Positions 1-10,767 of a stretch of 64,000 nt of DNA are shown in pieces. Source of the stretch: Dirofilaria immitis (taxonomy: Eukaryota > Nematoda > Chromadorea > Rhabditida > Onchocercidae). A model generated the notes under the pieces. That model was given only the letters and a program-made list of their open reading frames with translations, did not search any database and was not told the DNA's origin. Position 1 is the stretch's first letter. Every line of letters starts with the position of its first letter. The stretch is taken from NCBI GenBank assembly GCA_024305405.1, contig JAKNDB010000085.1:1054001-1118000 (forward strand), given 5' to 3'. Both the position numbers and the translations under genes were made by a program.

Positions 1-3000
1 GTTTAAAATACTTTTTGTGATAAATAGGGGCTAAAATATAATGTTTTCATAATTACATATACTGAATAAGAAAATTATTTATTAGCAATAAATAAATCAT
101 TAAAAATTAATTATTTTAGTAAACTATTAACTTCGTACGTACATATTAATTATATCGACAAACTATTAATTGTATAAGCAAATTATCGTGTATTTAATGC
201 TTTTATTTCATTATACTAGTAATCTATTTCCGATTTTAAAATCGTTTTGAAAGGGAAAAAGTCCACTTTGAATAAAAATATTTTTGTCGTAAAATTGTAA
301 GTTTTACAAAATTGTTATCTTACCTACAAAAAATAATGAATTATTTAATTTTAATGATTCACATGAAATATACATATTCAACTAGACCAAAGCAAAAATC
401 ATTTGGATTAAAAAATACTTCATTAATTATCTATTCAAAAATTCAGAAAAAATAATTAAATTTTGGAATTCGAATAAAAGAAAAAATTGATAAGTATTTG
501 TAAATGATTTTATCATAGATAGAAATTATTCGGATAAATCAGTAGAACTCAATTACTCGATATAAATTAGAAAAGAATGCAATCATTTTGAGTACAACAT
601 CTTACAAAAATAATCCGAATGAAACTTAAATTTTTAACTTCTTTTTTTCTATAAAAATGAAATGAAAATATGAACAAACGAATGAAATCTAATATTATGA
701 AGATTTGGGGCCATCAAATTTTATGACTTGCCTGATCTTAGTATTCATTTGAAAGATAAACAATCGCTGTATCTTTAGCGAATGTTGATGATAAATGATG
801 AATTGTAAATTCATCGTAATTTAGTGAACAATTTAGTGTAAACAAGTAGTGTTTAAATGTAAACAAGATTATATTATATACAAACATAGTTATTCAAATA
901 GAAATTGTAAAATAAAAAAATGCAATTTTCAATTTTCTAATATAATTTTATTTTAATCTTAAAATAAGACAAATTTATTGAATTTTAATTTCAATAAATA
1001 AAATAAATGCTTAAGAATTTTTCAAAAACACTTTTTTTTAATTAATTACCAATTAATTCTAAGTTATCAAACGAATTCGCAAGTCTAATACTGATAACGA
1101 ATGCAAGATAATAAAATAATTTTTATTCAAAATAATCACATATTCATTAGGCTGGATTAATTAATCTTCAATTTAATGAATTATTTCTAAATCTGCTTAT
1201 TATTAAATGAAATTGAAAGAAGGTAAAATTTCTAATATGACCATTCAAGCTCACAATTGACCAATGACAATGTATTGATCCAAGTGATAATTGAGAGTAA
1301 CGATTAGGATTGATCAAACTGAATAATTATTTAAGGAAACGATTTATTTAAAATATTAATATCTTATATAATTTATCTTCATATTTTTCATTTATAGCTT
1401 CTTATGTTTGTTAAATGTGATTATAATATTTATGATGTAGTAGAATTACACGTATTATGACAAATATATTATCAGAAAAACTTTGTTGCAATCTTTATCA
1501 TTTGAAAGATAAGCGCTGTTGGATACGTTCTTCTACAGGACAAAGATCATTATTATCATCTAAACATAACATTCATTTTAATTAAGAAATTATCTTAAAT
1601 AATAATAATAATGCAATCTATTTTCATTACATTGTAATCATTTGAGAAAAAGTTTTAAGAAAATAAAATAATACTGAAAGATTGAAAGATTCGATAAACA
1701 ATAAACTAACTAAAATGCTTAATATTTTTATTATTTTTCATTAATTATATCAAGTACAAGGAAAACTTTTTATTGATCATTTTGCTAATTTATCGAATTT
1801 CTTTAATCAAAATTAAAATATTTCATTTTTATTTTCCAACAAAATAAAATTGTCATAAATATAACTTTTTTATTATATTAATAATTAGAATTTCTGAATA
1901 TTAAACCAAATGCATTTAAAATATAAAGCTCGGGTAGAAAACAAAAGAAATGATTACGTCCGTAATATATTAAACCGTTGCTCAGTGGGCGTAAAGTGAT
2001 GTTAATTCGACGTTGCTTATTTATTCGACGAAAATCTCTGAAAAAAGGTATCAAAATTAAATTTTTATGCTCATTTCATGCATAATTATTTATTTTTCTT
2101 CTTTCTATTTTTTCATGACCTTTAACCTAAGAGAAAATATTTTGCTTCATTTATTAAAAATTATAATGAAAATAGTTTGATTTATTATAAATTATTATGA
2201 AAAATTTTTTTCTTTTACTAAATATAACATAAATATTTTGACGGAAAAAAATTTTTCTGAATGAAATTTTAAAGAATATCTTATACTATCCGCTGGTTTT
2301 ATTCCATTTACTTGTCGGAATAAAACATAACTTAAAATAATAATTATTAGAAACATTTTAAAAAAGGCAGGAAACTTGTAAGAATATTTAGCTTTATCTT
2401 CAAATCGATTACCAGATAATATGCTACCGCCATGATGCCGGTCGACCGGTACGTTCAGTATTTACCGGCATAAGATTTTATCATTCATCAATTCTTTCGT
2501 AATTTCATTTCACTTTTTCCATGTGATATGTATGAAAGGAAAAATGAATAATGAAGTCATAGCATATGTTCCGTATTTAATACTCAACGAATATACGTTT
2601 TCGAGAATGCATCTTCTATTCTCGAAATGTATGGATGTACATCGATTTCGTTTTACAATTTTAACTAAAGCAATAAGCTTAAAACAATAGTAATTGAAAT
2701 CCTTTATAAATAATTTGAATCCTTTATTTTTAAACAACTTTCGCTTTTCATTTAAAAAATTCAGTGCAATAATTTTGCTTAGCTGTAAATAAATATTAAT
2801 ATTTTATTTATTTATCTATGTATTTCTATAAGCTTTTATATTTTTCATATAGATGTAAATATTATCAATATGTATTTCTTTTTTTTTCTCTTTCCATTTG
2901 TATACATTAAAGATTTTATCGATTAAATTAATTAATTGAAAAAAGGAATTGATTTATTCAATTATACAACATTACATCACCAATTATTCGATTAATCATT

Positions 3001-3187
3001 TCAGTTTATTATTGTGGAGAAAAAATTTTTATTATATTTTTATTATAAATCAAAATTACATTGACGGAATGGATTAGAAAACGATGGTCATAAATGTATT
3101 TTATAATTCGATTTTTTAATTGTATTTTGTAATTCAAATTTTTGATTTTAATTTTATTGTGTTGAGGATTTGAATAACTGTCCATAA
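1..3187. other. AT-rich intergenic DNA, no supported gene
   Basis: No exon with matching splice sites and codon pattern was found on either strand. The open stretch at 2510-2737 (minus) is AT-rich and lacks protein-like character. A short open run near 1480-1590 and a weaker one near 735-765 share a residue pattern ending HLKDK, but they are too short to call. The only local compositional island is the GC-rich stem-loop at 2435-2471, listed separately. Confidence 0.6.
2435..2471. other. GC-rich stem-loop with internal palindrome
   Basis: ATGCCGGT at 2435-2442 is matched exactly in inverted form by ACCGGCAT at 2464-2471. The 12-base perfect palindrome CCGGTCGACCGG lies at 2438-2449. In DNA this AT-rich the island stands out. 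Function is unknown; it could be a protein-binding site or part of a structured RNA. Confidence 0.5.
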
Positions 3188-3833
3188 AATATTCAAAAAC
3201 CGTTCGGCTACTTGCAAATATTAAGTATTTTAATTTTTAAATAATATAATATTGCAATTAATACTAGCAGTATGTACTGATATTATATTTAATTACTCAT
3301 TTTTAATAGCTCATTATCACTTTTTGCATAAAAAATCGCTATTACTTAATTAACCTTTTATTATTACGATTCGTTCTAATAAATCATACTTTGACCTGGT
3401 TACTTTAGTAACATTTATAGATTAATATGCATGAACTACATTGACAAATTGGCATTTGATTTTATGGAAACTATCTTGTAATGCTTTCGTCGAGAATATG
3501 CATAATTAAAGTTATCTTTAATTGTAAACTAATCACATGACAAGTAATCTTTTTCCATCTCTTTCATTTTTACCGTAATTCCACCATATTGAACTTTTCA
3601 CCAATTGTTAAAGGATAGTATTCGGCACGTTTTGATTCACCATCTTTAATAGAATCACATAACGATCGCTTACACTTTTTCCTGAAACTTCTTTGCTTCC
3701 CAGTTCTTCTCTTCTTTCACTTTCTTTTGTACTTGTTTCCCGCGCTTGCACTTCGTCCTTTTCAATTCATACATATCATTCAGAAGCCCACACGCGTATT
3801 CATCATATCACACATATTCATGCATAGACAAAT

Positions 3834-3837
<4 letters not shown>

Positions 3838-3874
<37 letters not shown>

Positions 3875-3912
3875 TACACACACATACACACATACACACA
3901 TATACGTACACA
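3838..3912. repeat. CA/TACACA microsatellite
   Basis: A run of CA dinucleotides is followed by degenerate TACACA repeats. The same tract in the second segment copy (21863-21925) has one extra AAC interruption, so it has changed length since the duplication. Open frames reading as poly-Thr-His through it are a repeat artefact. Confidence 0.9.
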
Positions 3913-4167
3913 TATTTGCATGCAACCACTCACTCACTCACGCGCCCACTCATATACTCATACATCATCTCATATTCACAATATTTTGAACATATACGAT
4001 AACACACCCATTCAATTTTCCGCAACATTTAAGAAATTAAAATATGCTTACCTGTACACTCACTCAAGTTTATTCAAGTACCGAACATAAAATAATCCAC
4101 TCATCTATTCAGTTCCACGTATATATCTTGCTCAGGAATCCATCATACACTCACAAACTCATTCAAG

Positions 4168-4169
<2 letters not shown>

Positions 4170-4202
<33 letters not shown>
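4170..4202. repeat. AT dinucleotide microsatellite
   Basis: A pure TA run. The matching tract in the duplicate (about 22193-22217) is shorter and interrupted. Confidence 0.9.
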
Positions 4203-4204
<2 letters not shown>

Positions 4205-4737
4205 AGAATCCAATACATACGCCCGCGTAGCCACATTTGTTTGCTGCTTAAGAATTCATGCGTATGCCCCATTCATATGTGCACACTATACACACTTATT
4301 CGGATACTTGCGTATACACTCACGCAACGATAAATGTCACAGAGCATATTCTTCTTCCATGTCTAACAACTTGGAATGAAATTGATCGATAAATGTTTGA
4401 TAAACCTTAAAAATCATCCACCCGAAATCTTCAAATAGACCTTGTGCATAGATAATTGAACTCAATTAGCATGAATATTTAAACGATAACAACAATATAA
4501 AGACAAATACATTAATTAATTTAATCATAACATTGTAACTGATCATTTAATAATTTAATCGATGATACAATATATGCATAATGCTTACGATTAAGCATAA
4601 TATTTAAAATTAACATTAATTAATATTTAATAATTGAATGATTAAATGATCAGTTTCAATTTAATAATTAAAATTAATATTTAATAATTAGTAGTATTAA
4701 TTATTAAATATTATCTCAATCAGCCCATCTGAGCTCA

Positions 4738-4926
4738 TATTGATGAGAAGCCATATTGTTGTAAGGAATGCGGGAAGAGTTTTTCTCAATCATGCAATTT
4801 AAAAGACATATGCGAATTCATGCTAGTAAGGAGCCATATAATTGTAAGATGTCCGGGAGAAACTTTTCTATATGTCCGAATTTACGAAGGCACATAAAGA
4901 GGATTCATCCTAATACGAAATTGTAA
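4738..4926 (+). pseudogene. C2H2 zinc-finger 3' fragment (ZNF copy A)
   Basis: Reading starts abruptly at an EKPY-type linker, then C-x2-C (YCCKECGKSFSQS). A one-base frame change follows inside the first finger before the RHMRIH half. A second finger shows NCKMSGRNFS, with the second Cys replaced by Ser, and ends RIHPNTKL plus stop at 4924-4926. There is no start or 5' half, so this is a truncated relic. The 3' flank (4927-5165) matches the flank of ZNF copy D (14893-15125), so the two shared a parent with the same downstream DNA. Confidence 0.8.
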
Positions 4927-5172
4927 AGTTATTTTAATATACAGCAATGAAAGCCATATTTTTACCATTTCTGATCATGCAGATTATTTATTTGTTTTAT
5001 TGATTAAACTTTTGCCATTTAATGAATTTGCCATCCATTGTTTTTGTCATATATTCACGGTTATTTGCTATTATTATTAATTATATTACTTATTACAAAT
5101 TACTACATTTTTTATTAATATTAAATTTAACTGTTATTTATTTTCCACTTTTTCTCATCTGTTTACTTCCAT

Positions 5173-5247
5173 AAACAATATATATGTTGAAATGTGAGAA
5201 ATGTACATTAAACAATATACATGTTGAAATGTGAGAAATGTACATTA
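5173..5247. repeat. 37-bp tandem duplication
   Basis: Two near-identical 37-base units, beginning AAACAATATA and ending GAAATGTACATT, lie head to tail at 5173 and 5210. Confidence 0.85.
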
Positions 5248-5571
5248 TACGACGTTTTCAACTGTTTTTCATCAAACAAAAAAATATTTATTAATATGGA
5301 AAACGGTTAATGAATTTAGAAGATTGTCATAATTAAAAATAAATTTGATGATAACATAACTATACTTATACTGTTATTACCAATTAACCACTTATTTAAT
5401 TAACTAGTATTAATGTTGTCGTTTAGTATAAAGTAAATAGTGATCCAAGTTTTTTTTTAGTCATATATAAATATTGATTAATAAGAATAATAATCAATCA
5501 ATTAATGGGAATAATGATCAATCAATTTTTCTATTTATATTTAATTTTATTGTTATTTTTCTTCCACAGAA

Positions 5572-6915
5572 TTAAATAAAATGAAATTTAAAGTTGAAAG
5601 GACTAAAATTTTAGTACAGAATTTGATGCAGGAAAAATTTGGTAACTTCTGAAAGCTCCAATTGTTTGAACCGTTAGGAGCTATACATATAAATACTCAT
5701 TCAGGTAGGAATGTTAATCTATGTATAATAGAAATAGCAATTGACGTGGAATAATGAGGGCGCGAGATTATTCGATCATTGTTTAACGTCACTATTTAAT
5801 CTTTTACATTAAAAAAAATTGTTGGAATTACTGTATTACATTATTTAAAATAATTCATGCAAAGAAGCCATACATTTTTTCCACGATTTCATTTCATTTT
5901 TTTTTAAATAGAGCGTACATTTTCGCATTTGCTAGTAATTTGAATAATAGTACATCGAAATAATAAGGTTGGCCATACGTGCTTATTCACAACGGTAATT
6001 ATATTATTTCCTAATTCTAACAATAACAGCAAACAAACAGAAATTAAAATAACATTTTTGCTCTGATTTCACAATCGTTTGCTTGAATCGGGTACCGAAT
6101 TTCAATATCGCGAAGTTCCAAATACATTATAGAATAAATTTCTCATTCAATTTCTCAGACTCATTTCTTACGCATTCTTTTTTATTTTATTATCTAATCA
6201 AATTTACATCATTTATTTTAAAGGACAAGATCTTTTCATTTATTTGTTATTATATTGCCTATTACTGTAAGCGGATTCGGTAAAGTTCCTTGTTTATCCA
6301 AAATAACAGTTGTCTGAATGTTTAACGTAAACCACTCTTAATTAACATTGATATATATATATTTATACTTGTATATTTATTGTGTAGTGTAAAATGTAAG
6401 CTAAAATTGTGTCTGTTGTGTCTACGAGCTCTAAAAAAGAGCTCAGTTCTCTAAAAAGCTCTAAAAAAGAGTATACGCTAACAAAAATGCTATTTCTTGT
6501 AGTCGCAGAACTATACTGGGATGCATTATTATTCAAATTCGTGGCAAATGCGAAAACATCTGAGCAATATATGCTTGCAATTTTGAAAAAAATGAAATGA
6601 AATAGTGGAAAAAATTTATGGTTACTTTGCATAAATTAAATAATGCAATAAATTAATTGTTTTTTTTGATTTTTTTTTATAATGCAAAGAATTAAATAGT
6701 GACGCTAAACATTGACCGAATAATCTCCCGCCTTAATTATTACACGTCGATTGCTATTTCTATCATACATACATTGACACTTCTATTTGAACAAGCATTT
6801 ATATGCACAACTCTTGATGATTGGTATAATCGAGGTTACAGAAATGACCAAAGTTATTTCTGCATCAAATTCTCTACTAAAATTTCAGTCCTTTCAACTT
6901 TAAACTTCATTTTAT
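5572..6915. repeat. 1.34 kb element with long inverted arms, copy 1
   Basis: The left arm (about 5572-5815) is an imperfect reverse complement of the right arm (about 6685-6915). Both arms contain the block conserved upstream of the zinc-finger genes (CTGCATCAAATTCTCTACTA and neighbouring sequence). The core of about 870 bases has no protein-like gene. It holds a tight hairpin cluster, AGCTCTAAAAAAGAGCT, twice near 6428-6472. An almost complete copy lies inverted at 23700-25060, a partial one at 8930-9480, and weak relatives of the core near 29340-29425 and 38190-38330. It could be a foldback or MITE-like transposon, or an inverted duplication of a promoter region. No target-site duplication could be fixed by eye. 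Confidence 0.75.
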
Positions 6916-7470
6916 TTTATTCGTTTGAAGAATATTAGTCGCTTTATCGAATTTCGTATCATGAAAGAGATTTTAAAACTTCATCACAAACGTGTAAATG
7001 AGTTACCCTTTTTGAAAATGTAATTAATTTTTCATGAATTTCATGGAGATGTTTTCCTCCCTGCTAAACCATTATTTTTTCTTTTTGTTATATAAATTCA
7101 ACTCGTATAACTTTGTATCTATAGCCGATCTCCACTAGGAGATAGCTTGTTATGCTTATGATATAAATGAAATATATCACATTTTACTAATAATGAATGC
7201 TAAATGTTTATTCAAATTTATTTGTTTAGAAAAATTTCTTCTCAAGATCAAATCCTTTGTAAGACGCCTAATCGAAAAGAACAGATAATTCCACTTCCTC
7301 GATGTTGTTAATAATGAATGCAAAATTTTTATTATTCAATACTGATTTATTTAGAAAAACATTTGTTGGAAAAAATTCCTTCTTAAATCAAATCATTTGT
7401 AAGACGCGTAATCACAAGGAGCAAATAATTCTCAATATAACTGTGTCCGTTAAGCTTAACTATTTTTTCA

Positions 7471-8215
7471 GAAGTTGCGAAAAAGAATGCTTATCAACAT
7501 ACATTTCTTCCTTTTTCACTATTCTTCCTTTTTCATCTTTCAAATATGCAACATTCAAACGGTAACTTAATTAAAATTTTAGGAAAGGAATGAAATGGGC
7601 AGGTTTTTGAAGAAGCACAACCAGAACTGACAGAACCATTCGATTTCTTAAAACTGGGTGAGGAACAAGAAGAAGCGTTGAACTTATCAATGGAAGTGAA
7701 TGAAAAAGATACGGAACCGTTGGACTTATCAGTAATGAAAATGAAAAGGACAGACAGAAGTGTTAGACTTATCAAGGCCAAAAGTGAACGTAAAAAGACA
7801 GGATCAATGTAACATATCAGTTCAAAAAGCAAAGAATGAGCCAACGAAATTAAATATGGTAATGAATGATGAACATAGAGAACCATTGAATTTATCGATT
7901 CAAGAAGTGGATGGAGAAGAAAAAAGAAGATAAATAAATATTATGTATGCAGAAAAAAATAAAAGCAGATTGAAAGAACATATGAGAACACATACCGGTG
8001 AGAGATGATACAGTTGTTTAGAATGCGAGAGAAATTTTACCCCAAAAAGTGAATTTAAGAAGGCATATTCAAATTTATCATATTTATCTGATGATATATC
8101 TTCTTGTACAAATTCAATTTCAATCGATATTTCAAATAAAGCTCCCATCATTGGTGCAAGAAATCTTTCATCTTTCAGTCATGTAGGATCAAACTTGAAG
8201 ATCTGAAAAAATTTT
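7471..8215 (+). pseudogene. C2H2 zinc-finger pseudogene (ZNF copy B)
   Basis: It has the same layout as the near-intact copy at 9.9 kb: a TTTTTTCAG acceptor ending at 7471, ATG at 7487, a 25-codon first exon ending at a GTAACT donor (7562), then a second exon from about 7603 reading FEEAQPELTEP. PLDLS-type motifs recur (EALNLS, EPLDLS, EPLNLS). The frame breaks several times: a stop follows the GSM stretch near 7809, another follows EEKRR, and a TGA sits inside the finger linker (THTGER-stop-YSC). One recognisable finger half remains (YSCLECERNFTPKSEFKKA), lacking the His pair. Its 3' end overlaps the antisense gene X fragment. Confidence 0.85.
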
Positions 8216-8580
8216 TCATGATATTATTATATATATTCTTTCCTACCTTATTCATCATTCGTCCCTCTTAAAACATCTATTTTATCCATTTGCAAATCTT
8301 TCCAATCCAAATTTTTTCGCATCACGCCCTTTTTATCATCCTATATAATCACAATCACGGGGACAGAAGAGGCAGGCCTTTCTATTTCAAAATCATCACT
8401 TGTTGGTTGTTCAAAATACTTCTCAAATTCAACCGTATTGTAACGCATTTCGCCTAATACCAAATTATTTCTAATAAACAAAATTTCAAATTCTTCTATG
8501 TTTGTTAACCGCAAGAAAAACTTTCACAACAAAGTCATCGTATATAGCTATGATTAGACGCGTCATAATCCATATGTTTT
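8065..8580 (-). pseudogene. Fragment of unrecognised gene X, copy 1
   Basis: Two exon-like pieces read on the minus strand. The first (about 8510-8275) gives IRNNLVLGEMRYNTVEFEKY, then FEQPTSDDFEIERPASSVPV, a TAG stop, and DDKKGVMRKNLDWKDL up to TNDE and stop. The second, behind a TTTTTTCAG acceptor at 8203, gives FKFDPT, a TGA (probably a former Trp), then LKDERFLAPMMGALFEISIE. The text is acidic and clearly protein-like but broken. A rearranged copy is split between 23387-23530 and 28020-28370. I do not recognise the family. The stretch 8530-8580 is nearly the same as the repeat unit of the minisatellite at 22.8-23.3 kb. Confidence 0.65.
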
Positions 8581-8929
8581 TTCTCATTTTAGACAAATAT
8601 AGACGACATGCAAATATTACATGAAACAATAACAGCATACTTTAATAGATGAGCATACTTTCTGCTCACTTTATTTACATACATATTTTATTTTTATTAT
8701 CATCTCATTTTTTAACGCTTTTCTTTCTTTCGTTGGCCCAATATTTAGATTATCTATTATCTTTAGCTGCTTTTTACGTCTACGATTGGTTTCTAAAAGA
8801 CTTACTACATTGTTCGCATCACATTATCCAACATTATCGTACACTTTATTTTATTAAACTTTTGTATTTCCTTATCAAGCAAAAAAAATTTATCGAATTG
8901 TTAACAATATTTCTTATAAAAGAAAATGA

Positions 8930-9480
8930 TTGTAGAATCAGAGCAAAAATGTTATTTCAATTTCTGTTTGTTTGATGTTAATGTTAGAATTAGGAATTGA
9001 TGCAATTACCATTTAGAATAAACATGTATGATCAACTTTATTATTTCGATGGGTTATAATTCAATTTCGTGGCAAATGCGAAAACACCTGAGCAATATAC
9101 GCATGATTTTTTTTTAATGTTAAATATTAAATAGTGTGCTTTCACTTTTTAAAAAAAGTGAAAAAGAATGAAATGAAATAGTAAAAAAGTATGATTAAAT
9201 TTGCATATTTTAAACAATGCAATATAGTAATTCCAATTTTTTTAATGTAAAGTATTAAATGGTGACGCTAAACAATGATCGAATAATCTCGCGCCTTCAT
9301 TATTCCACGTCGATTGCTATTTCTATTATACATAGATTAACATTCCTACCTGAATGAGTATTTATATGTATAGCTCCTGACGGTTCAAACAACTGGAGCT
9401 TTCAGAAGTGACCAAATTTTTCCTGCATCAAATTCTCTACTAAAATTGCAGCCTTTTCAACTCTAAATTTCATTTTATTT
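8930..9480 (+). repeat. Partial copy of the inverted-arm element / conserved ZNF 5' block
   Basis: Bases 8930-9110 match 24545-24720 (core of element copy 2), and 9245-9480 match the arm sequence. This block precedes the near-intact zinc-finger gene. Related blocks precede ZNF copies B, D and F, so it probably includes the ancestral promoter or 5' flank of the family. Confidence 0.7.
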
Positions 9481-9903
9481 AATTCGTTTGAAGAATATTA
9501 GTCGCTTTTTCGAATTTCGTATCATGAAAGAGATTTTGAAACTTCATCACAAACGTATAATTAATTTCTTATGAATTTCATAGAAATCTTTCCCTTCCTG
9601 CTACAATATTTTTTTCTTTTTGTTTTATAAGTTCAACTCTTATAACTTTGTACCTACTTTCTACAGCCGGGGAGATAGCTTTTTATGCTTATTATATGGA
9701 TGAAACATAACACATTTTACTAATAATGAATCTTGATTATTATTCAATATTAATTTATTTAGAAAAACAATTGTTAGAAAAATTCCTTCTCAGCGTAATC
9801 GCATATTGAATGCGATTACATAATCAAAGAGCAGATAATTCGATTTCCTCGATATAACTATGTCTATTAAATTTAACTATTTTTTCAGGAATTGCGAAAC
9901 AGA

Positions 9904-10767
9904 ATGCTTATTAACATACATTTCATCCGTTTTACCTTTTTTATCTTTCAATTATGCAACATTCAAACGGTAAGTAAATTAAGTTTTTAAGAAAATAATA
10001 ACATGATATTGCAATATTTTGAAGATTTCAAAATTTTAACGGAGTAATGAGACGGATAATATCATATAATTTCAGGAAGCACAACCACAATGGATAGAGC
10101 CGCTCGATTTAATAAAACGGCATGAGGAACAAACAGAACCGTTGGACTTATCAGCGATGAAAATGAATGAGGAACAAACGGAAACTTTGGACTTATCAGA
10201 GATGGAAATGAGTCGGGTAAAACAGAAGAACCATTGAACTCAGCAATTCCAGAAGTGAATATAAAAGAAGCAGAGGACCAATGTAACATATCAATTCAAA
10301 AAGCCGAAGATGTCCCAACGAAATTAAATGACGTAATGAATGATGGACATAGAGAACTATTAAATTTATCGATTCAAGAAGAGGATGAAGAAGGAAAAAA
10401 GAGAACAGGAAAACGGAAAACAGAAAGAAAGAAAAAGAATGTCAAAACATGTGATATATGCGGAAAAGAACTGAGAAGCAATTTTATAAGGCATATGAAA
10501 ACTCACAACAATGAAAAGCCATACAGTTGTTCGTATTGCCAGAAAAATTTTACTCGAAAAGCAAATTTAGATATGCATATGCTAACTCATACCGGTGTGA
10601 AGCCCCACAGTTGTTTAATATGTGGTAAAAGTTTTACTCAAAAGGAATATTTAGAAGCGCATATTCGAATTCATACGGGCGAGAGGCCGTATAATTGTTT
10701 GGAATGTGAAAGAAATTTTACTCGAAAAAAGAATTTAAGAAGGCATATAAGAATTCATCACGGTTAA
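9904..10767 (+). CDS. C2H2 zinc-finger protein with PLDLS motifs (ZNF copy C), one frameshift
   Basis: This is the best-preserved member of the local family. A TTTTTTCAG acceptor at 9888 probably marks spliced-leader addition. Exon 1 (ATG 9904-9969) encodes 22 mostly hydrophobic residues and ends at GTAAGT. Exon 2 starts at 10076 in the same phase and reads EAQPQWIEPLDL. The linker repeats the motif as EPLDLS, ETLDLS and EPLNS; PxDLS is the known binding motif for the corepressor CtBP, so transcriptional repression is likely (inference). The frame slips by one base between about 10200 and 10234; without it a TGA at 10235 ends the protein. After the slip come a Lys/Arg-rich stretch and four fingers (about 10450-10764): the first is two residues short between Cys and His, and the next three are canonical C-x2-C-x12-H-x3-H with TGVKP/TGERP linkers. 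The frameshift may be an assembly error or an early step of decay. Confidence 0.75.

Larger units (their letters stand above)
3188..4788 (-). pseudogene. Protein tyrosine phosphatase pseudogene, duplicated segment copy 1
   Basis: This 1.6 kb segment is nearly identical, in direct orientation, to 21211-22803. It derives from the intact phosphatase gene at 15.5-19.5 kb. Read on the minus strand, 3540-3690 matches that gene's exon 16649-16830, which encodes the IVMLCDF...AEYYPLTIGEK stretch, but base losses break the frame after IGEK. The part at 4250-4470 matches the exon 17245-17416 area and also the flanking intron. Introns are kept, so this is a DNA-level duplication and not a retrocopy. The catalytic HCSAGIGR exon is absent. 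The right end runs into a zinc-finger 3' fragment on the plus strand (from 4738). Confidence 0.85.

Noticed and set aside
3727..4090. Overlapping open frames reading poly-His/Thr, and the same at 21750-22112
   Set aside because: They are translations of a CA microsatellite inside a duplicated phosphatase pseudogene on the other strand.
6083..6283. 66-codon frame also present, inverted, at 24342-24542
   Set aside because: It is preserved only because the whole 1.34 kb element is duplicated; the initiator is not ATG and the text is low-complexity.
10217..10243. A 27-base intron that would remove the zinc-finger frameshift
   Set aside because: Too short for a nematode intron and its donor (GTAAAA) has no support.
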